DNA from: Hyaloperonospora brassicae
Taxonomy: Eukaryota; Oomycota; Peronosporomycetes; Peronosporales; Peronosporaceae
DNA length: 64,000 nucleotides
Assembly: GCA_947650285.1 (NCBI GenBank)
Contig: CANTFL010000090.1
Coordinates: forward strand, 1,178,001-1,242,000
Reading direction: 5' to 3'
The translations under genes and the position numbers were made by a program. The notes below the pieces were generated by a model. It searched no databases and was not told where the DNA came from. It saw only the letters and a program-made list of their open reading frames with translations. Shown piece by piece: positions 46,360-57,027 of this stretch (position 1 is its first letter; every line of letters begins with the position of its first letter).

Positions 46360-46383
46360 CGTGAACGGGACGTCCCGTTCACG
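46360..46383. repeat. 24-bp perfect palindrome in RT coding sequence
   Basis: Arms CGTGAACGGGAC and GTCCCGTTCACG, no loop. It lies within codons for RERDVPFTA of RT. Copies A and C have imperfect versions. Confidence 0.95.
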
Positions 46384-46832
46384 GCAGTGAGTACCCCCAG
46401 CGGAATGCTGTGTGAGTGGCTAGTGATGCCACAGGGGCTGAGTAATGCCCCTGCAACATTCAACAGATGTGTAACAAATCTGTTGAGACCGGCGCGAGAC
46501 TTCGCACCGAGTTACTTCGACGATGTGTTCGTCCATAGCCGGGCTATGGACGGAAGTACGGACGTTGAAGTTCACAGAACTCACGTTCGTCAGGTTCTTC
46601 AACTTATGCGCAAGCATAAGTTGTACGCCAACCTCAAGAAGTGTATATTCGCGGCTAGCGAAATACCAATTCTTGGGTGCATCGTGGGTAAACACGGCTT
46701 ACGCCCTGATCCCGAAAAGATCAAGGTGATCACCGACTGGCCAGTGCCAGTCGATGTCATGGGACTAAGGAAGTTCCTTGGGCTTGCGGCGTACTTGCAC
46801 AAGTACTCGCGCAACTACGCCGAGATAACTGT

Positions 46833-46862
46833 GCATCTTTCTTGCTTGCTCAAGAAAGATGC
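46833..46862. repeat. Perfect hairpin, 12-nt arms, in RNase H region
   Basis: Arms GCATCTTTCTTG and CAAGAAAGATGC with a 6-nt loop. Element C keeps the same arms with a different loop at 56383-56412. Confidence 0.95.
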
Positions 46863-46873
46863 GAAGTGGACAT

Positions 46874-46896
46874 GGAACGCTGACTGTCAGCGTTCC
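46874..46896. repeat. Perfect hairpin, 11-nt arms
   Basis: Arms GGAACGCTGAC and GTCAGCGTTCC around one base. Kept in element C at 56349-56371; broken in element A. Confidence 0.95.
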
Positions 46897-46921
46897 TTTG
46901 AAGGTATCAAGCAAAGCTTGA

Positions 46922-46977
46922 TGCAATCGCCGATCTTGGCGATTGCAGATCAGGACAGACCATTTCATATGGTCTGT
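46922..46977. repeat. Two consecutive perfect hairpins (10- and 9-nt arms)
   Basis: TGCAATCGCC/GGCGATTGCA (46922-46947, loop 6) and ACAGACCAT/ATGGTCTGT (46955-46977, loop 5), directly after the two preceding hairpins. Confidence 0.95.
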
Positions 46978-47321
46978 GACGCCAGCGATTTTGAAATCGG
47001 CTGTGCAATAATGCAGTATGACACAGATGGCGCAGAGCGCGTCGTCTGTTATCAGTCGCGTCAGCTGCAACCAGCTGAACGCAATTATCCAGTGCATGAC
47101 AAGGAACTCCTTGCCATGAAATACGCACTGGCTAAGTTCCGGGTCTATCTCTTGGGAGATAGACCGTTCATTGTCTATACGGACCATGCGTCACTACGCA
47201 CGGCCGTAAACAGCCCACACCTCTCGCAAAGAATGGCGAGGTGGCTGTCTTTCTTCGCGGATTATAGCTTCTCCATGGAGTATAGACCAGGACGACTCAA
47301 TGTCGTCGCGGATGCTTTTTT

Positions 47322-48345
47322 CGCGCCGGCCCGATTTCGAGCCGGACGCACAATCCAACAGTGAGGATAAGCCCACTGTTGCGACACTGTCAGTCAGTGT
47401 CCCGTCGTCAAGTTTACTTGACGACGTACGAAAGGCATACGCGGAAGATGAGGATCTTCTGCGATTGATGGATCATCTGGTGAATCCATCCAGTAAATCC
47501 ATGAGGGATTTACCGTCTTTGTACCGATCCTCATCGGATCGGTATAGTACACGCCACGGATTGCTGTACCATACAGCTGTTGCCGACGACACGCCTCGTG
47601 TCGTCGTACCCGCTCATCATGATTTGCGATTGCGCATCATGTACGAGTGTCACGATGCCCCAACAAGCGGCCATCGTGGAAGGGAAAAGACTTACCTCAC
47701 GGTAAGTCGTGACTTTTACTGGCCCCGCCAGTATCAGTTTGTTCGCAAGTACATACGTGCTTGCGAAGTTTGTCAACGGGTGAAGCCTAGTCCTTCATCC
47801 CGTGCGCCATTGCAGCCTCTGCCTGTTCCGACAGAGTGCTGGCAGTCCGTTTCAATGGACTTCGTCTTCGGGAAACCCGAAGACGCTCACAAGAATAATG
47901 GTATTCTTGTGTTTGTAGACCGATTCAGCAAGATGGTCCATCTTGCTGCTGTCCCTGAGTCAATCAAGGCTCAAGGTTGTGCTCGTGTCTTTCCAGACAC
48001 GGTCTTTAGACTCCACGGGTTACCCCGTGAACTCGTATCCGACCGTGACCCTCGGTTCACGGCGGACTTTTGGCAAACCGTGTTCCGTACTCTCGGAACA
48101 CGATTGAAGATGTCCACTTCTGACCATCCGGAAACAGATGGTCAGACGGAACGTGCGAACCGTGTCCTCGAAGAGATTCTTCGAGGATATGTCCACTCGT
48201 TTCCGAGTTGGAGCGAATTCCTACCCATGGTGGAATTCGCCATCAATAATTCGGTGCATGCTTCAACACAGCACACACCGTTTTACGTGAATGGCCTACG
48301 CCATCCACGAGTGCCCACCCTTATAGAGTGTAACTCTTGGATAAG
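47322..48345 (+). pseudogene. Integrase of element B
   Basis: An open frame from the RNase H junction. The zinc domain has HHDLRLRIMYECHDAPTSGH and CEVCQRVK (His-His-Cys-Cys, about 47610-47790). The catalytic core has MDFVFG, SDRDPRF and ETDGQTERANRVLEE, giving Asp, Asp and Glu (about 47850-48180). HTPFYVNGLRHPR ends the core. The frame is lost at the G run 48345-48350, one base shorter than in element A, and continues in the next entry. Integrase inserts the cDNA into the genome. Confidence 0.92.
47864..47947. repeat. Three adjacent perfect hairpins in integrase coding sequence
   Basis: GTCTTCGGG/CCCGAAGAC (47864-47884), CAAGAATA/TATTCTTG (47890-47909) and AGCAAGATGG/CCATCTTGCT (47927-47947), three stems in 84 bp. 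Confidence 0.95.
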
Positions 48346-49176
48346 GGGGGAGGGACTCGCTCGAGCAAAAACCGTTTTGGCTCTTACTCATCACGTGTCG
48401 ACGCAAACGTCGTCACGTATGATGCCGATGTCGATCAAGTCGACATCGATGAAGAAGATCATCTCAATAATAGCGAAGACGCTATTATTGATTCGGATGA
48501 TGATGACGATGCTGGTATATTCAGCATCGCCAACGATTATGTCAGCGAGGAAGAAGACAACCTCGCTGAAGAAGAGAGCAATCTCTTAGCAGTGCGCACG
48601 AAGCGCACTGCCAGACAAAACAAAGAGTCAGCAGAAAACTTCCTGCTGACTCGAGAAGCGGTAGTCCGTTTTGTTCAGGACTCCATCGCAAATGCGGTGT
48701 ACCGTCAGAAACGGAACGCAGACAAGAATGGAAGAGCAAATGTTCTTTCACTTAAGGTTAACGACCTAGTACTACTGTCAACGGTAAACCTACCTGGACA
48801 TGCAGTCACTACTGTCGGCAGTAGCAAACTGCTGCCGAAATACATTGGGCCATTTCGAGTGTTGCATCGCAAGGGCAATGCATACACACTCGAATTGCCA
48901 CGTAGGATGCGCACGCATCCTACGTTTTACGTGGGGAGGCTCAGGCCGTACTGTCAGTACGAGCCTTCTTCTTCCGATGAAGATAGCCCCCACGTTCAAG
49001 AACATCCATCAAATTCTTGCGTTCGCGCTCCAGACGATCCGTCTGGTCGCGCAGATATGATACCTCGGTATTCAACCGAGATATCTCCCCGCGAGATGTC
49101 GCCAGCTCGCCGAATAGGGAGCGGACATCCCGCTCGACCTGAAGCTGCGCCGCGGCATAATCGGCGCGATCCCTAG
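48346..49176 (+). pseudogene. Integrase tail of element B with acidic linker and GPF motif
   Basis: After the frameshift the frame continues with an Asp/Glu-rich linker (IDSDDDDDAGIF, NDYVSEEEDNLAEEESN) and then RTKRTARQNKESAENFLLTR. The GPF/Y-like tail follows: VNDLVLLSTVNLPG, KLLPKYIGPFRVLHRKGNAY and [12 protein letters not shown] (to about 48960). After that the sequence is a low-complexity linker, and the frame meets TAG 49174-49176. From 48941 on, the opposite strand carries the antisense ORF. Confidence 0.88.
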
Positions 49177-50548
49177 CCCGATCAGCCTCGTGACCCTTGC
49201 GGTTCTTTCGTACGGTATCGGTCAAAGCGTAGCACCGATCGCGCTCGTGCTTCAAGTCATCGCGCAATTCATCGATTGCGCGATCCATCTCGTAAGGGTC
49301 GAGATGGTGAACAGAATCATCTGGAGGAGGTCTTTCCTCCTCCACCACATCCTTTGGTGGATGCTCACGGTGATCAACGCTTTCTAGTGGAGCGTATCTT
49401 GAATCACCGTGACGATTCAGGATTAAGGACGAGCTACCTCGTCCAGTGGCGGGGGTATCCACCCTCTTGGAACAGCTGGGAGCCCCGCTCTCAGCTGTTG
49501 ATGGATGTTGAAGGTCTCGTCCGCCAGTATGACTAGACCCATCCAATGAGTCCTGTGGCCCATCGGTAAACACGCGCCCTAGGCGCTTGTAGACGGATTG
49601 CAAGTTTGCAATCGCGTCCCGCATCTCAGCCGAGATGTGTGCCCTTCCCCAAGGCGAGCATAGGTAACACACATCCCTATGTGCACGCTGCGAGTTGTCA
49701 ACACAACTCGCACAAGGGTCTCCCCATGTGAGGCAAGGAATGCCTGCCTCACTCGATAAACAATGCAACCCGTACCTAGCACCGGTTGGCGTTCGCCGTT
49801 CGAACCTGAGGCGTGTTGCCTCAAGTTTCTTGAGCCACCCTTCTCGTCCAAAATTCTTTACGTTTTGGACGAACGCGTTCCACGCAGCCAAAAGCGATGT
49901 TTTGTCACGCTTTTGGTTGCTGTTATACCATCGATGTCTAAGAAAGACATCGAGATAAAAATCTTCTTCAGCGCGAAAGTTCTTCGCGCTGGAACTCAAG
50001 CCGTGAAGCTCGGTTGCATCGAATAAGGGTATTCGATGGTGTCGGCCTGTCTCGTGAGACAGGCTATTGATGAGTTGTTCGGGCAAACGCCACGGCTTCA
50101 ACTCATCACGCTTCACAGTGGTACCCTTGTTGGTACCACGGCTCCCAGATTGACGACGGCTCGCGCCATCGTCATCACGCTCGTGCGAAGACGCACGAGC
50201 CGGCGGTGGTGAAGAATAGAACTCACCACCCTGATCATCATCATCATCACTGCCGAACAGACTGTGATGCAAATCACGAGTCCGTTCGTTCGGCAGTGGT
50301 CTTGGCGAATACTGAGGCGTCGCCGGTGAGCGAGACGCCTCTGGAGCATTGCCCGAGTCAGACACGTCTGACTCGCCAGAGTAGATGACCTCTACATCAG
50401 GGTCATCGTGCGCACGCGGCGTGATACCGCGTGCACCTGCAGCACCTGTTGCTGCAGGCGAAGAAGGGGCGGCAGACGACGAAGCGTCTGCCGCAGAGGC
50501 TTGCACAGCACCAGGCTGTGTGGGTCTTGAGTCACCTCGCATAGACAT
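48941..50548 (-). CDS. Antisense ORF of gypsy element B, 535 codons, intact
   Basis: A 535-residue ORF antisense to gag-pol. It starts at ATG 50548-50546, 133 bp inside the 3' LTR, so an LTR antisense promoter could drive it. Regions: Ser/Ala- and Asp-rich disordered N-terminus (1-145); a conserved core (about 150-290: [50 protein letters not shown]); candidate zinc ligands C272, C279, C282 and C294, C297; a flexible linker (about 325-410); a coiled coil (about 415-515); and a basic end (HRKKKAR). Broken copies lie at 482-2056 and 52740-54329. I do not recognise the family. Plant gypsy elements such as RIRE2 and Grande also carry extra ORFs in this position; any relationship is unknown. Confidence 0.7.
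   Translation of the reverse strand: MSMRGDSRPTQPGAVQASAADASSSAAPSSPAATGAAGARGITPRAHDDPDVEVIYSGESDVSDSGNAPEASRSPATPQYSPRPLPNERTRDLHHSLFGSDDDDDQGGEFYSSPPPARASSHERDDDGASRRQSGSRGTNKGTTVKRDELKPWRLPEQLINSLSHETGRHHRIPLFDATELHGLSSSAKNFRAEEDFYLDVFLRHRWYNSNQKRDKTSLLAAWNAFVQNVKNFGREGWLKKLEATRLRFERRTPTGARYGLHCLSSEAGIPCLTWGDPCASCVDNSQRAHRDVCYLCSPWGRAHISAEMRDAIANLQSVYKRLGRVFTDGPQDSLDGSSHTGGRDLQHPSTAESGAPSCSKRVDTPATGRGSSSLILNRHGDSRYAPLESVDHREHPPKDVVEEERPPPDDSVHHLDPYEMDRAIDELRDDLKHERDRCYALTDTVRKNRKGHEADRARDRADYAAAQLQVERDVRSLFGELATSRGEISRLNTEVSYLRDQTDRLERERKNLMDVLERGGYLHRKKKARTDSTA
49177..49536 (+). pseudogene. Linker and chromodomain of element B Pol
   Basis: In frame with the integrase tail, beyond the single TAG at 49174. 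After an Arg/Ser-rich linker and PPPPHP, a chromodomain spans about 49366-49533: [40 protein letters not shown]. It has the aromatic and WEP positions of the fold. The stop is TAG 49534-49536. It is wholly overlapped by codons of about 339-394 of the antisense ORF, which are predicted disordered. Confidence 0.85.
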
Positions 50549-50667
50549 GTTAACTATGCGAGGTCAAGCGGAAAGTGAATGGAACGGACCCAACAAGTGC
50601 TCCCAGTCCCAATGGTGGCCAACGGGTGGCCTCCATGTTTTCGATAGTCACACGGTGACTATCAGTT

Positions 50668-50680
50668 AAGGGGGGGGTGA
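50668..50680 (+). other. Polypurine tract of element B
   Basis: AAGGGGGGGGTGA abuts the 3' LTR, the place where plus-strand DNA synthesis starts. Elements A and C have the equivalent pyrimidine-rich tracts at 354-365 and 52608-52620 on the plus strand. Confidence 0.85.
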
Positions 50681-51071
50681 TGTAACGGGGCAGCCCGTTA
50701 CATGAAATTGTCACTTTAAGGAAAGTGACAATAAAGAATATAAAGATGAATATTCTATAAAACAATATCACCAAAGTGGTGATATTGAAGGGTCGACCAA
50801 AGGGTCTGTTCATTGGTTGATATCGTGATGATATCAACCCACCACTCGCCGCAAGACGCGCGCAATGAGTGGTGACGAGACGTCACCATACATGCAGTTA
50901 TATTAGTATAATTGAATTAAGTCAAACGAAGAGACAGTAGTTTAAAGACTTAATTTATTAATATAACAGTTCTACTTTTACCCTACCTACGCTTCTTCGC
51001 TTGCCACGTGTACGTCCGTCGGGGCACCCAAATCCCTTGCGGTAAGTTACGCAAGGGTGTGCCCCGTTACA
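50681..51071 (+). repeat. 3' LTR of element B
   Basis: 391 bp, identical to the 5' LTR except at about four positions (two near 50745-50760, two in the last 40 bp). This implies a recent insertion. Confidence 0.95.
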
Positions 51072-51076
51072 ATACC

Positions 51077-52162
51077 TCTGCTGGAAGTGCTTCCTCAACC
51101 ACACCAGAACCACTTTGTTTCCTGTCTTCCGTAAGTGGTGTTATCAACACCGTTATATAATGAGAAGAGAGATGCGCTTGTCTCACCGACGTTGTTTTCG
51201 CTGAACGCGTTGCGCTGTCATAGCTACAATGTCACTCACAGAAATGAGAAAGTAACATATTTGGAGAATTTAGGTAGGTCCACCCTGTTTAAATTAGTAT
51301 GCATGTACTGAAAAAATCAAAGTAAACTTCACTGCATACTCACTACCTGGACAGCCATTTACAGCAATTGAGATATGCAATGAGATTTTTGCATCGAAAC
51401 GCGGTCGTTTATAACATGACCACAGTAAAAGATGCCCCTTGCCTTACGATATATAGTAAGCTTATTGACTCGGTTTCAGTTGTAATTGACATTAATTTAA
51501 CCTCAGACAAGATGATGACAGAAGTTAATACAGACGGAATTACCAGAAAACTTCAGTAATGCACCTAATTCATACAAGTACAGATGGATTCTGTTCATAG
51601 ATTTGCTCTAATTTTGCGATGTCTTTAATGGTCGCACCCGCGGCGATCAAGCACAAGTGCAATGACATATTGGTTCGAATCTTCGCCGTCTACATGCCTG
51701 AATTTTTATCGTCGTATCCGCCTGTAATCAGGCACATATATGTTGTCTAGTTTTCGTTTCACTATGTCTTGATGCTAAGTCATAGCTTGACTTACGTATT
51801 AAAACCTTAGAACCGTCATGTGCATTCGCTGAGGTATCTAAAAAGTCTTTATTTGTTTACGTCTGTGTTATTACACATCGTTCATTGCTTAAGTTGGCGT
51901 CATAGCTAGTTGTTAGGAGTTTGTAATCGAGAAGGTAGTTGTGGTTAACAACGCTGATATGAAGGTGACTAAAATCCAACCAGTCGTGTGTTATGTTTAT
52001 CACTGCTACTAATTGCCACTGCATCACGCTTTAACGCGGTTTTGCTCTTGCAATCCGTGATTTGTACCCGACAAAGCCAGTGACGCGAAATGATCTATAA
52101 GGTCTTTACTTAGCCATAAAATTGCATTGTTCAGAAGTTATGGTGTCATTGCGAGATGTGCA
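51077..52162. other. Interval between elements B and C, nothing recognised
   Basis: This is the continuation of the DNA interrupted by element B at 43083. No coding frame is supported. Confidence 0.5.
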
Positions 52163-52167
52163 CCTAG

Positions 52168-52607
52168 TGTAATGGGGCACTGTTGCCTGCGTACTGGTTG
52201 ACCAGTACGGAGTATACTTCCACTGACGACAGTGGTCGACAGTGCCCTTCTAGGTGTTCAAGGAACATTGAGGAAGGAAAGGAGACTAAGTAGTCAGACT
52301 AGTCTCTTGGTAAATGTAAAACTGTAATTAATATAATTAAGTCCTATAACTTCTTGAATCTCTGTTGTCCTGACTTATTTTACTAATATAACCAAACGTA
52401 TAATGACGTCTACTCACCACCCATTGCGCGCGTCTAGCAGCGACTGGCGGGTTGATATCATCACGATATCAACCAATGAGTAGACCCTTCGGTCATCCCA
52501 GCAATATCATCATGCTCTGTGATATTGTTATAAGAATATTCGACGTAATACCCTTTATTGTCAAATTGTCTTAATGACAATTTCATGTAACGGGCTACCC
52601 CGTTATA
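52168..52607 (-). repeat. 3' LTR of element C
   Basis: Runs from TGTAATGGGGCA to CCCGTTATA (TTACA mutated to TTATA). Homologous to 59445-59886. Confidence 0.88.
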
Positions 52608-52739
52608 TCATCCCTCCCTTATCTGATAGTCACCGTGTGACTATCGAAAACTTGGTGGCCAACCGTTGGACACCAGAGGGACCGGGAGCACTTGTTTGGT
52701 CGGACCCATTCACTCCTGACCTTGCCTCGCATAGTTAAC

Positions 52740-54329
52740 ATGTTTATGCGAGGTGATTCGAAGACCACACAGCCTGCTGCTGTGCCAGCCTCTACGGCAG
52801 ACGCTTCGTCGTCTTCTTCTTGTTCTCCGTCTGCAGCAGAAGGTGCTGCAGATGCACGCGGTATCGCACCACGTGCACATGATGACCTTGATAATGAGGT
52901 CATCAAGTATGGCGAGTCAGACGTGCCTGACTCGCGCAACGTTCCAGAGGCATCCCGATATCCGGCGATGCCTCATCGTTCGTCGAGAGCACTGTCGAAC
53001 GAGCGGACTCGTGAAATGCATCACATTCTGTTCGGCAGTGATGATGAACTCTATGGTGAGAAATACTATGCCTCACCAATATTAACTCGTGCTTTCCCGC
53101 AAGAGCGCGACGACGATGGCGAGAGCCATCGTCATTCTGAAAGCTGTGGTACTGAAACAGGTACCACATTGAAGCGTGGTGAGCTCAAGCATTGGCGCTT
53201 GCCCGAGCAGCTCATCAATAGCTTGTCTCACGAGCTAAGCCAACACCATCGAATTTCTATATTCGATACGACCGAGCTTCATGGCTTCAGTTCCAGCGCG
53301 AGTAATTTCCACGCTAAAGAAGATTTCTATCTCGATGCCTGCCTACAGCATCGATGGTATAATGGCAACAAAAAGCGTGACAAGGCTTCGCTTTTCGCTG
53401 CATGGAACGCGGTCGTCCAAAATGTCAAGAATTTTGAAAGAAAAGGATGGCTCCAAAAATCTGAAGCAGTACGCATCAAGTTTGAAAAGCGAACGCCAAC
53501 CGGTGCGAGGTACCGGCTGCATCGTTTGTCGAGTGAGGCAGGCATCCCTTGCCTCACTTGGGGTGATCTTTGTGCAAGTTGTGTTGACAACTCGCAACGT
53601 GCACATAGGAACGTCCCTAAGTTCGCCCTGGGGAAGAGCACACATCTCGGCTGAGATGAGGGGCGCGATTGAAAACTTGCAACCCGTCTACAAGCTCCAA
53701 ACGCGCGTGTTTACCGGTGGGACCGAGGACCAATCGGATGAGTCTCGTCATACTGGTGGACGAGACTCTCAACATCAGCCATCAGCTGGGATCGAGGTTC
53801 CCAGCTGTCATAAGATGTTGGATACCCACGCCAGTGGACAAGGTAACTTGTCCGCTCCCCGTTATTCACGCGGTGACTCAAGATACGCCGCACGTGAAAG
53901 CGTCGACCACCGTGGTAATCCACTAGTGGATCCGGCGGTGCTGGATAGACAATGTCCGGCTCATCTGCCGGGACTGCATGAGACTTTAGGTAACCATGAG
54001 CGTTACCTAACCGATTTGAGGGAGGACGTCGATCACGAACACGATCGCCGGCACGAATTGTTGTCGACCGTGCGACGTCTTCGTGCCGATCGGTAGAAAG
54101 ACCGATCGGATTTCGCGATCTCTCAGCTTAAAAACGAACGCGAGAAGCGTATTTGCGCGACGGGCTAGAGGCGGCTCGTCGGGAGACTGCGTTGCTGAAT
54201 GACCAACTTGCGTGTTTGGTCCGTGCTCACAATAATCTGTTGGGGATTCTAGAACGTGCTGGTCATATCCGCTCTCGGAATAGGCCTCGTGCTGATATTA
54301 CGGGTGGAGACGACCAACATAAAAAGTAG
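52740..54329 (+). pseudogene. Antisense ORF of gypsy element C, broken
   Basis: Starts at ATG 52740-52742 (MFMRGDS), the same position as in A and B, and ends at TAG 54327-54329. About 305 codons are open to 53654, where a 5-bp deletion relative to element A (in the AACGT..CCCTAAG stretch near 53612) shifts the frame. The correct frame then runs to a nonsense TAG at 54094-54096, and a one-base loss near 54146 breaks the coiled-coil part. The core blocks ([24 protein letters not shown]) are kept. Of 27 codon differences from element B that I counted across the core, 12 are silent. Confidence 0.7.
53711..54297 (-). pseudogene. Linker and chromodomain of element C Pol
   Basis: The minus-strand frame 53923-53711 reads HGGRRFHVRRILSHR, TSYLVHWRGYPTSYDSWEPR and DVESLVHQYDE, an uninterrupted chromodomain. 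It ends at TAA 53711-53713 after a 9-residue extension. The linker from the integrase tail (54297-53924) is frame-broken. It overlaps the plus-strand antisense ORF in the same relative codon phase as in A and B. Confidence 0.85.
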
Positions 54330-54947
54330 GATGCGTGCGCATCCTGCGAGGCAATTCGAGTGTGTATGCACTGCCCTTGCGGTGCAATACACGAAAGGGA
54401 CCAATGTATTTCGGCGGTAGTTTACTACTGCCGACATTAGTGACTACATGTCCAGGTAAGTTTACCGTAGAAAGTAGTACTAGGTCGTTAACCTGAAATG
54501 AAAGAACATTGGCTCTTCCATTCTTGTCTGCGTTCCGTTTCTGGCGGTACACCGCATTTGCGATGGAGTCCTGAACGAAACTGAATACCGCTTCTCGAGT
54601 CAGCAGGAAGTTCTCTGATGACTCGTTGTTTTGTTTTTCAGTGCGCTTCGTGAGCACAGCTAAGAGATCGTTCCCTTTTTCAGCGAGGTTGTCCACTTTC
54701 TCGCTGAAATAATTGTTGGCGATGCTAAATATCCGAGCATCGTTATTATTGTCTGAAGTAGAAGCTACGTCATTGCTACTGCTAAGATCAACTTCCTCGA
54801 TGTCGACAACGTCGACATCGGCATCAAACGTATCGGCGTGAGCGGTGATACGTGATGAGCAAGAGCCAAAACGGTTTTATCTGGATCGAGTCCCTCCCCC
54901 ACTCAACCCAGAACCACTTGTTAAAGGGCGAGGATGCGTGGGTGGCG
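54298..54947 (-). pseudogene. Integrase tail of element C
   Basis: The frame 54696-54298 carries SSENFLLTREAV, VNDLVLLSTVNLPGHVV, PPKYIGPFRVLHRKGSAY and [11 protein letters not shown]. The acidic linker between core and tail (54900-54700) is out of frame. Confidence 0.85.
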
Positions 54948-56921
54948 TTAGCCATTCACGTAGAACGGTGTATGCGTTGTAGACGCATGAACGGAGTTGT
55001 TGATGGCAAACTTAACCATTGGTAAGAACTCACTCCAATGTGAAAAGGAGTGGACGTATCCACGAAGAATTTCTTCGAAGACACGGTTCGCACGTTCTGT
55101 CTGACTATCTGTTTCAGGATGGTCAGAGGTTGACATCTTCAACCGTGTTCCCAATGTGCGGAACACGGACCGCCAAAAAGCCGCCGTGAACCGAGGGTCA
55201 CGGTCGGATACGAGCTCACGGGGTAAACCGTGGAGTCGAAACACAGTGTCGATGAATACACGCGCCCATCCGTGTGCGTTGATCGATTCTGGGACTGCAG
55301 CAAGATGTACCATCTTGCTGAAACGATCCACAAATACAAGAATACCATCATTCTTGTGATAGTCTTCGGGAAACCCGAAGACAAAGTCTATGGACACGGA
55401 CTCCCAACACTCTGCCGATACCGGAAGAGGTTGCAACGGTGCACGGTATGAAGGGCTAGGCTTCACCCTTTGGCAGACCTCGCAAGAACGAATGTACTTG
55501 CGGAGAAACTGATACTGGCGGGACCAGTAAAAGTCACGACTGACCGTAATGTAAGTCTTCTCCCTACCACGATGCCCGCCTGTTGAAGCATCGTGAAATT
55601 CGAACATGATGCGTAAACGCAAATCAATATGATCGGGACAGACGACACGAGGTGTATCGTCGGCAACTGCTGTGTAGTACAGTAGGCCATTGCGAGTCGT
55701 ATACCGATCCAACGAGGAACGGTATAGAGCCGGCAAATCCGACAAGGATTTCCGGGATGAGTTCGCAAGGTGACCCATCAAACGGAGGAGATTCGTATCT
55801 CCTGCGTATGCCTTCCGCACGTCTTCGAGTAAAGGCGACGACGGCACGCTGACTGACAGCACCGCAATAGTGGGCAAGGCCTCACTATTGACTGGTGTAG
55901 TCGGCTCGAAATCGGGCCGACGTGATAAAGCATCAGCGACGATGTTCAGTCGTCTTGGTTTGTACTCCACGGAGAAGTTATACTCCGCGAAGAAGGACAT
56001 CTACCTCGTCATTCGTTGCGAGAGGTGGGGGCTGTTTACGGCCGTGCGTAGTGACGCATGGTCCGTATAGACAATGAACGGTCTATCTCCCAAGAGATAG
56101 ACGCGAAACTTAGCCAGTGCGTACTTCATGGCAAGGCGTTCCTTTTCATGCACTGGATAATTGCGTTCAGCTGGTTGCAGCTGACGCGATTGATAGCAGA
56201 CGACGCGCTCTGCGCCGTCTGTGTCATACTGCATCATTGCACAGCCGATTTCAAAATCGCTGGCGTCACAGACCATATGAAATGGTCTGTCCTGATCTGC
56301 AATAGCCAAGATCGGCGATTGCATCAAGTTTTTCTTGATACCTTCAAAGGAACGCTGACAGTCAGCGTTCCATGTCCACTTCGCATCTTTCTTGAGTAAA
56401 CAAGAAAGATGCACAGTTATCTCGGCGTAGTTGTGCGAGTACTTGTGCAAGTATGTCGCTAGCCCAAGGAACTTACGAATTCCCTTGACATCGACTGGCA
56501 ATAGCCAGTCGGTGATCGCCTTGGTCTTCTCGGGATCGGGGAGTACACCGTGTTTACCCACGATGCACCCAAGAAGTGGAATTTTGCTGGCCGCGAAGAT
56601 ACACTTGTTTAGGTCGGCGTACAACTTATGCTTACGCATGAGTTGAAGAACCTGACGAACGTGAGTTCTGTGAACTTCAACGTCCGTACTTCCGTCCATA
56701 GCCCGGCTATAGTCGAACACATCGTCAAAATAACTCGGTGCGAAGTCTCGCGCCGGTCTCAACAGATTTGTTACACATCTGTTGAATGTTGCAGGGGCAT
56801 TACTCAGCCCCTGTGGCATCACTAGCCACTCACACAGCATTCCGCTGGGGGTGATCACTGCCTTGTACGGGATGTTCCGTTCACGCATGAGGATCTGATA
56901 GAATCCGTCCATCAGATCCAT
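54948..56921 (-). pseudogene. RT-RNase H-integrase of element C
   Basis: One frame of about 655 codons interrupted only by TAG 56001-56003, where B has Trp (TGG). RT: MDLMDGFYQIL, LVMPQGLSNAPATF, SYFDDVFD with the catalytic YFDD. RNase H: MVCDASDFEIGCAM and YTDHASLR, then NIVADALSRRPDFEP. Integrase: EFHDASTGGHRGREK, CEVCQRVKPSP, IDFVFGFPED, SDRDPRF, ETDSQTERANRV. The frame opens at MDLMDG because a one-base loss near 56930 separates it from the first RT blocks. Confidence 0.9.
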
Positions 56922-57027
56922 GGACGAGAAGACGTACTCTTAGACATACCATCTATGATAACGTCCTTTCTCGGTATCGGCGTCTGAGCCGGTACCGTTG
57001 CAGCATTCGACTTGTTGAATGCGTGAG

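Larger units (their letters stand above)
44946..47364 (+). pseudogene. Protease tail, RT and RNase H of element B
   Basis: About 800 open codons. DVILGLPWL (about 45060) closes the protease. RT blocks: YCVMKQWPLPREQV, KGGWRIVHAFNKLNA, STIFSSMDLMDGFYQIL, LVMPQGLSNAPATF and SYFDDVFV with the catalytic Asp pair (about 46510-46535). RNase H blocks: MVCDASDFEIGCAI, RNYPVHDKELLAMKYAL and YTDHASLR. At 47316-47321 a T run one base longer than the copy in C shifts the frame inside the block that should read ADALSRRPDFEP. RT copies the RNA into DNA and RNase H removes the template. Confidence 0.92.
43084..51071 (+). mobile_element. Ty3/gypsy chromodomain retroelement B, complete and young
   Basis: A 7,988-bp element with 391-bp LTRs (43084-43474 and 50681-51071) that I find to differ at four positions. 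It is flanked by ATACC at 43079-43083 and 51072-51076. The PBS is at 43477, the polypurine tract at 50668-50680. Plus-strand order is gag, protease, RT, RNase H, integrase, tail, chromodomain. A 535-codon ORF runs on the minus strand at 48941-50548. Gag-pol has stops at 43669, 44724 and 49174 and length changes in runs of C (44919-44923), T (47316-47321) and G (48345-48350). Confidence 0.95.
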
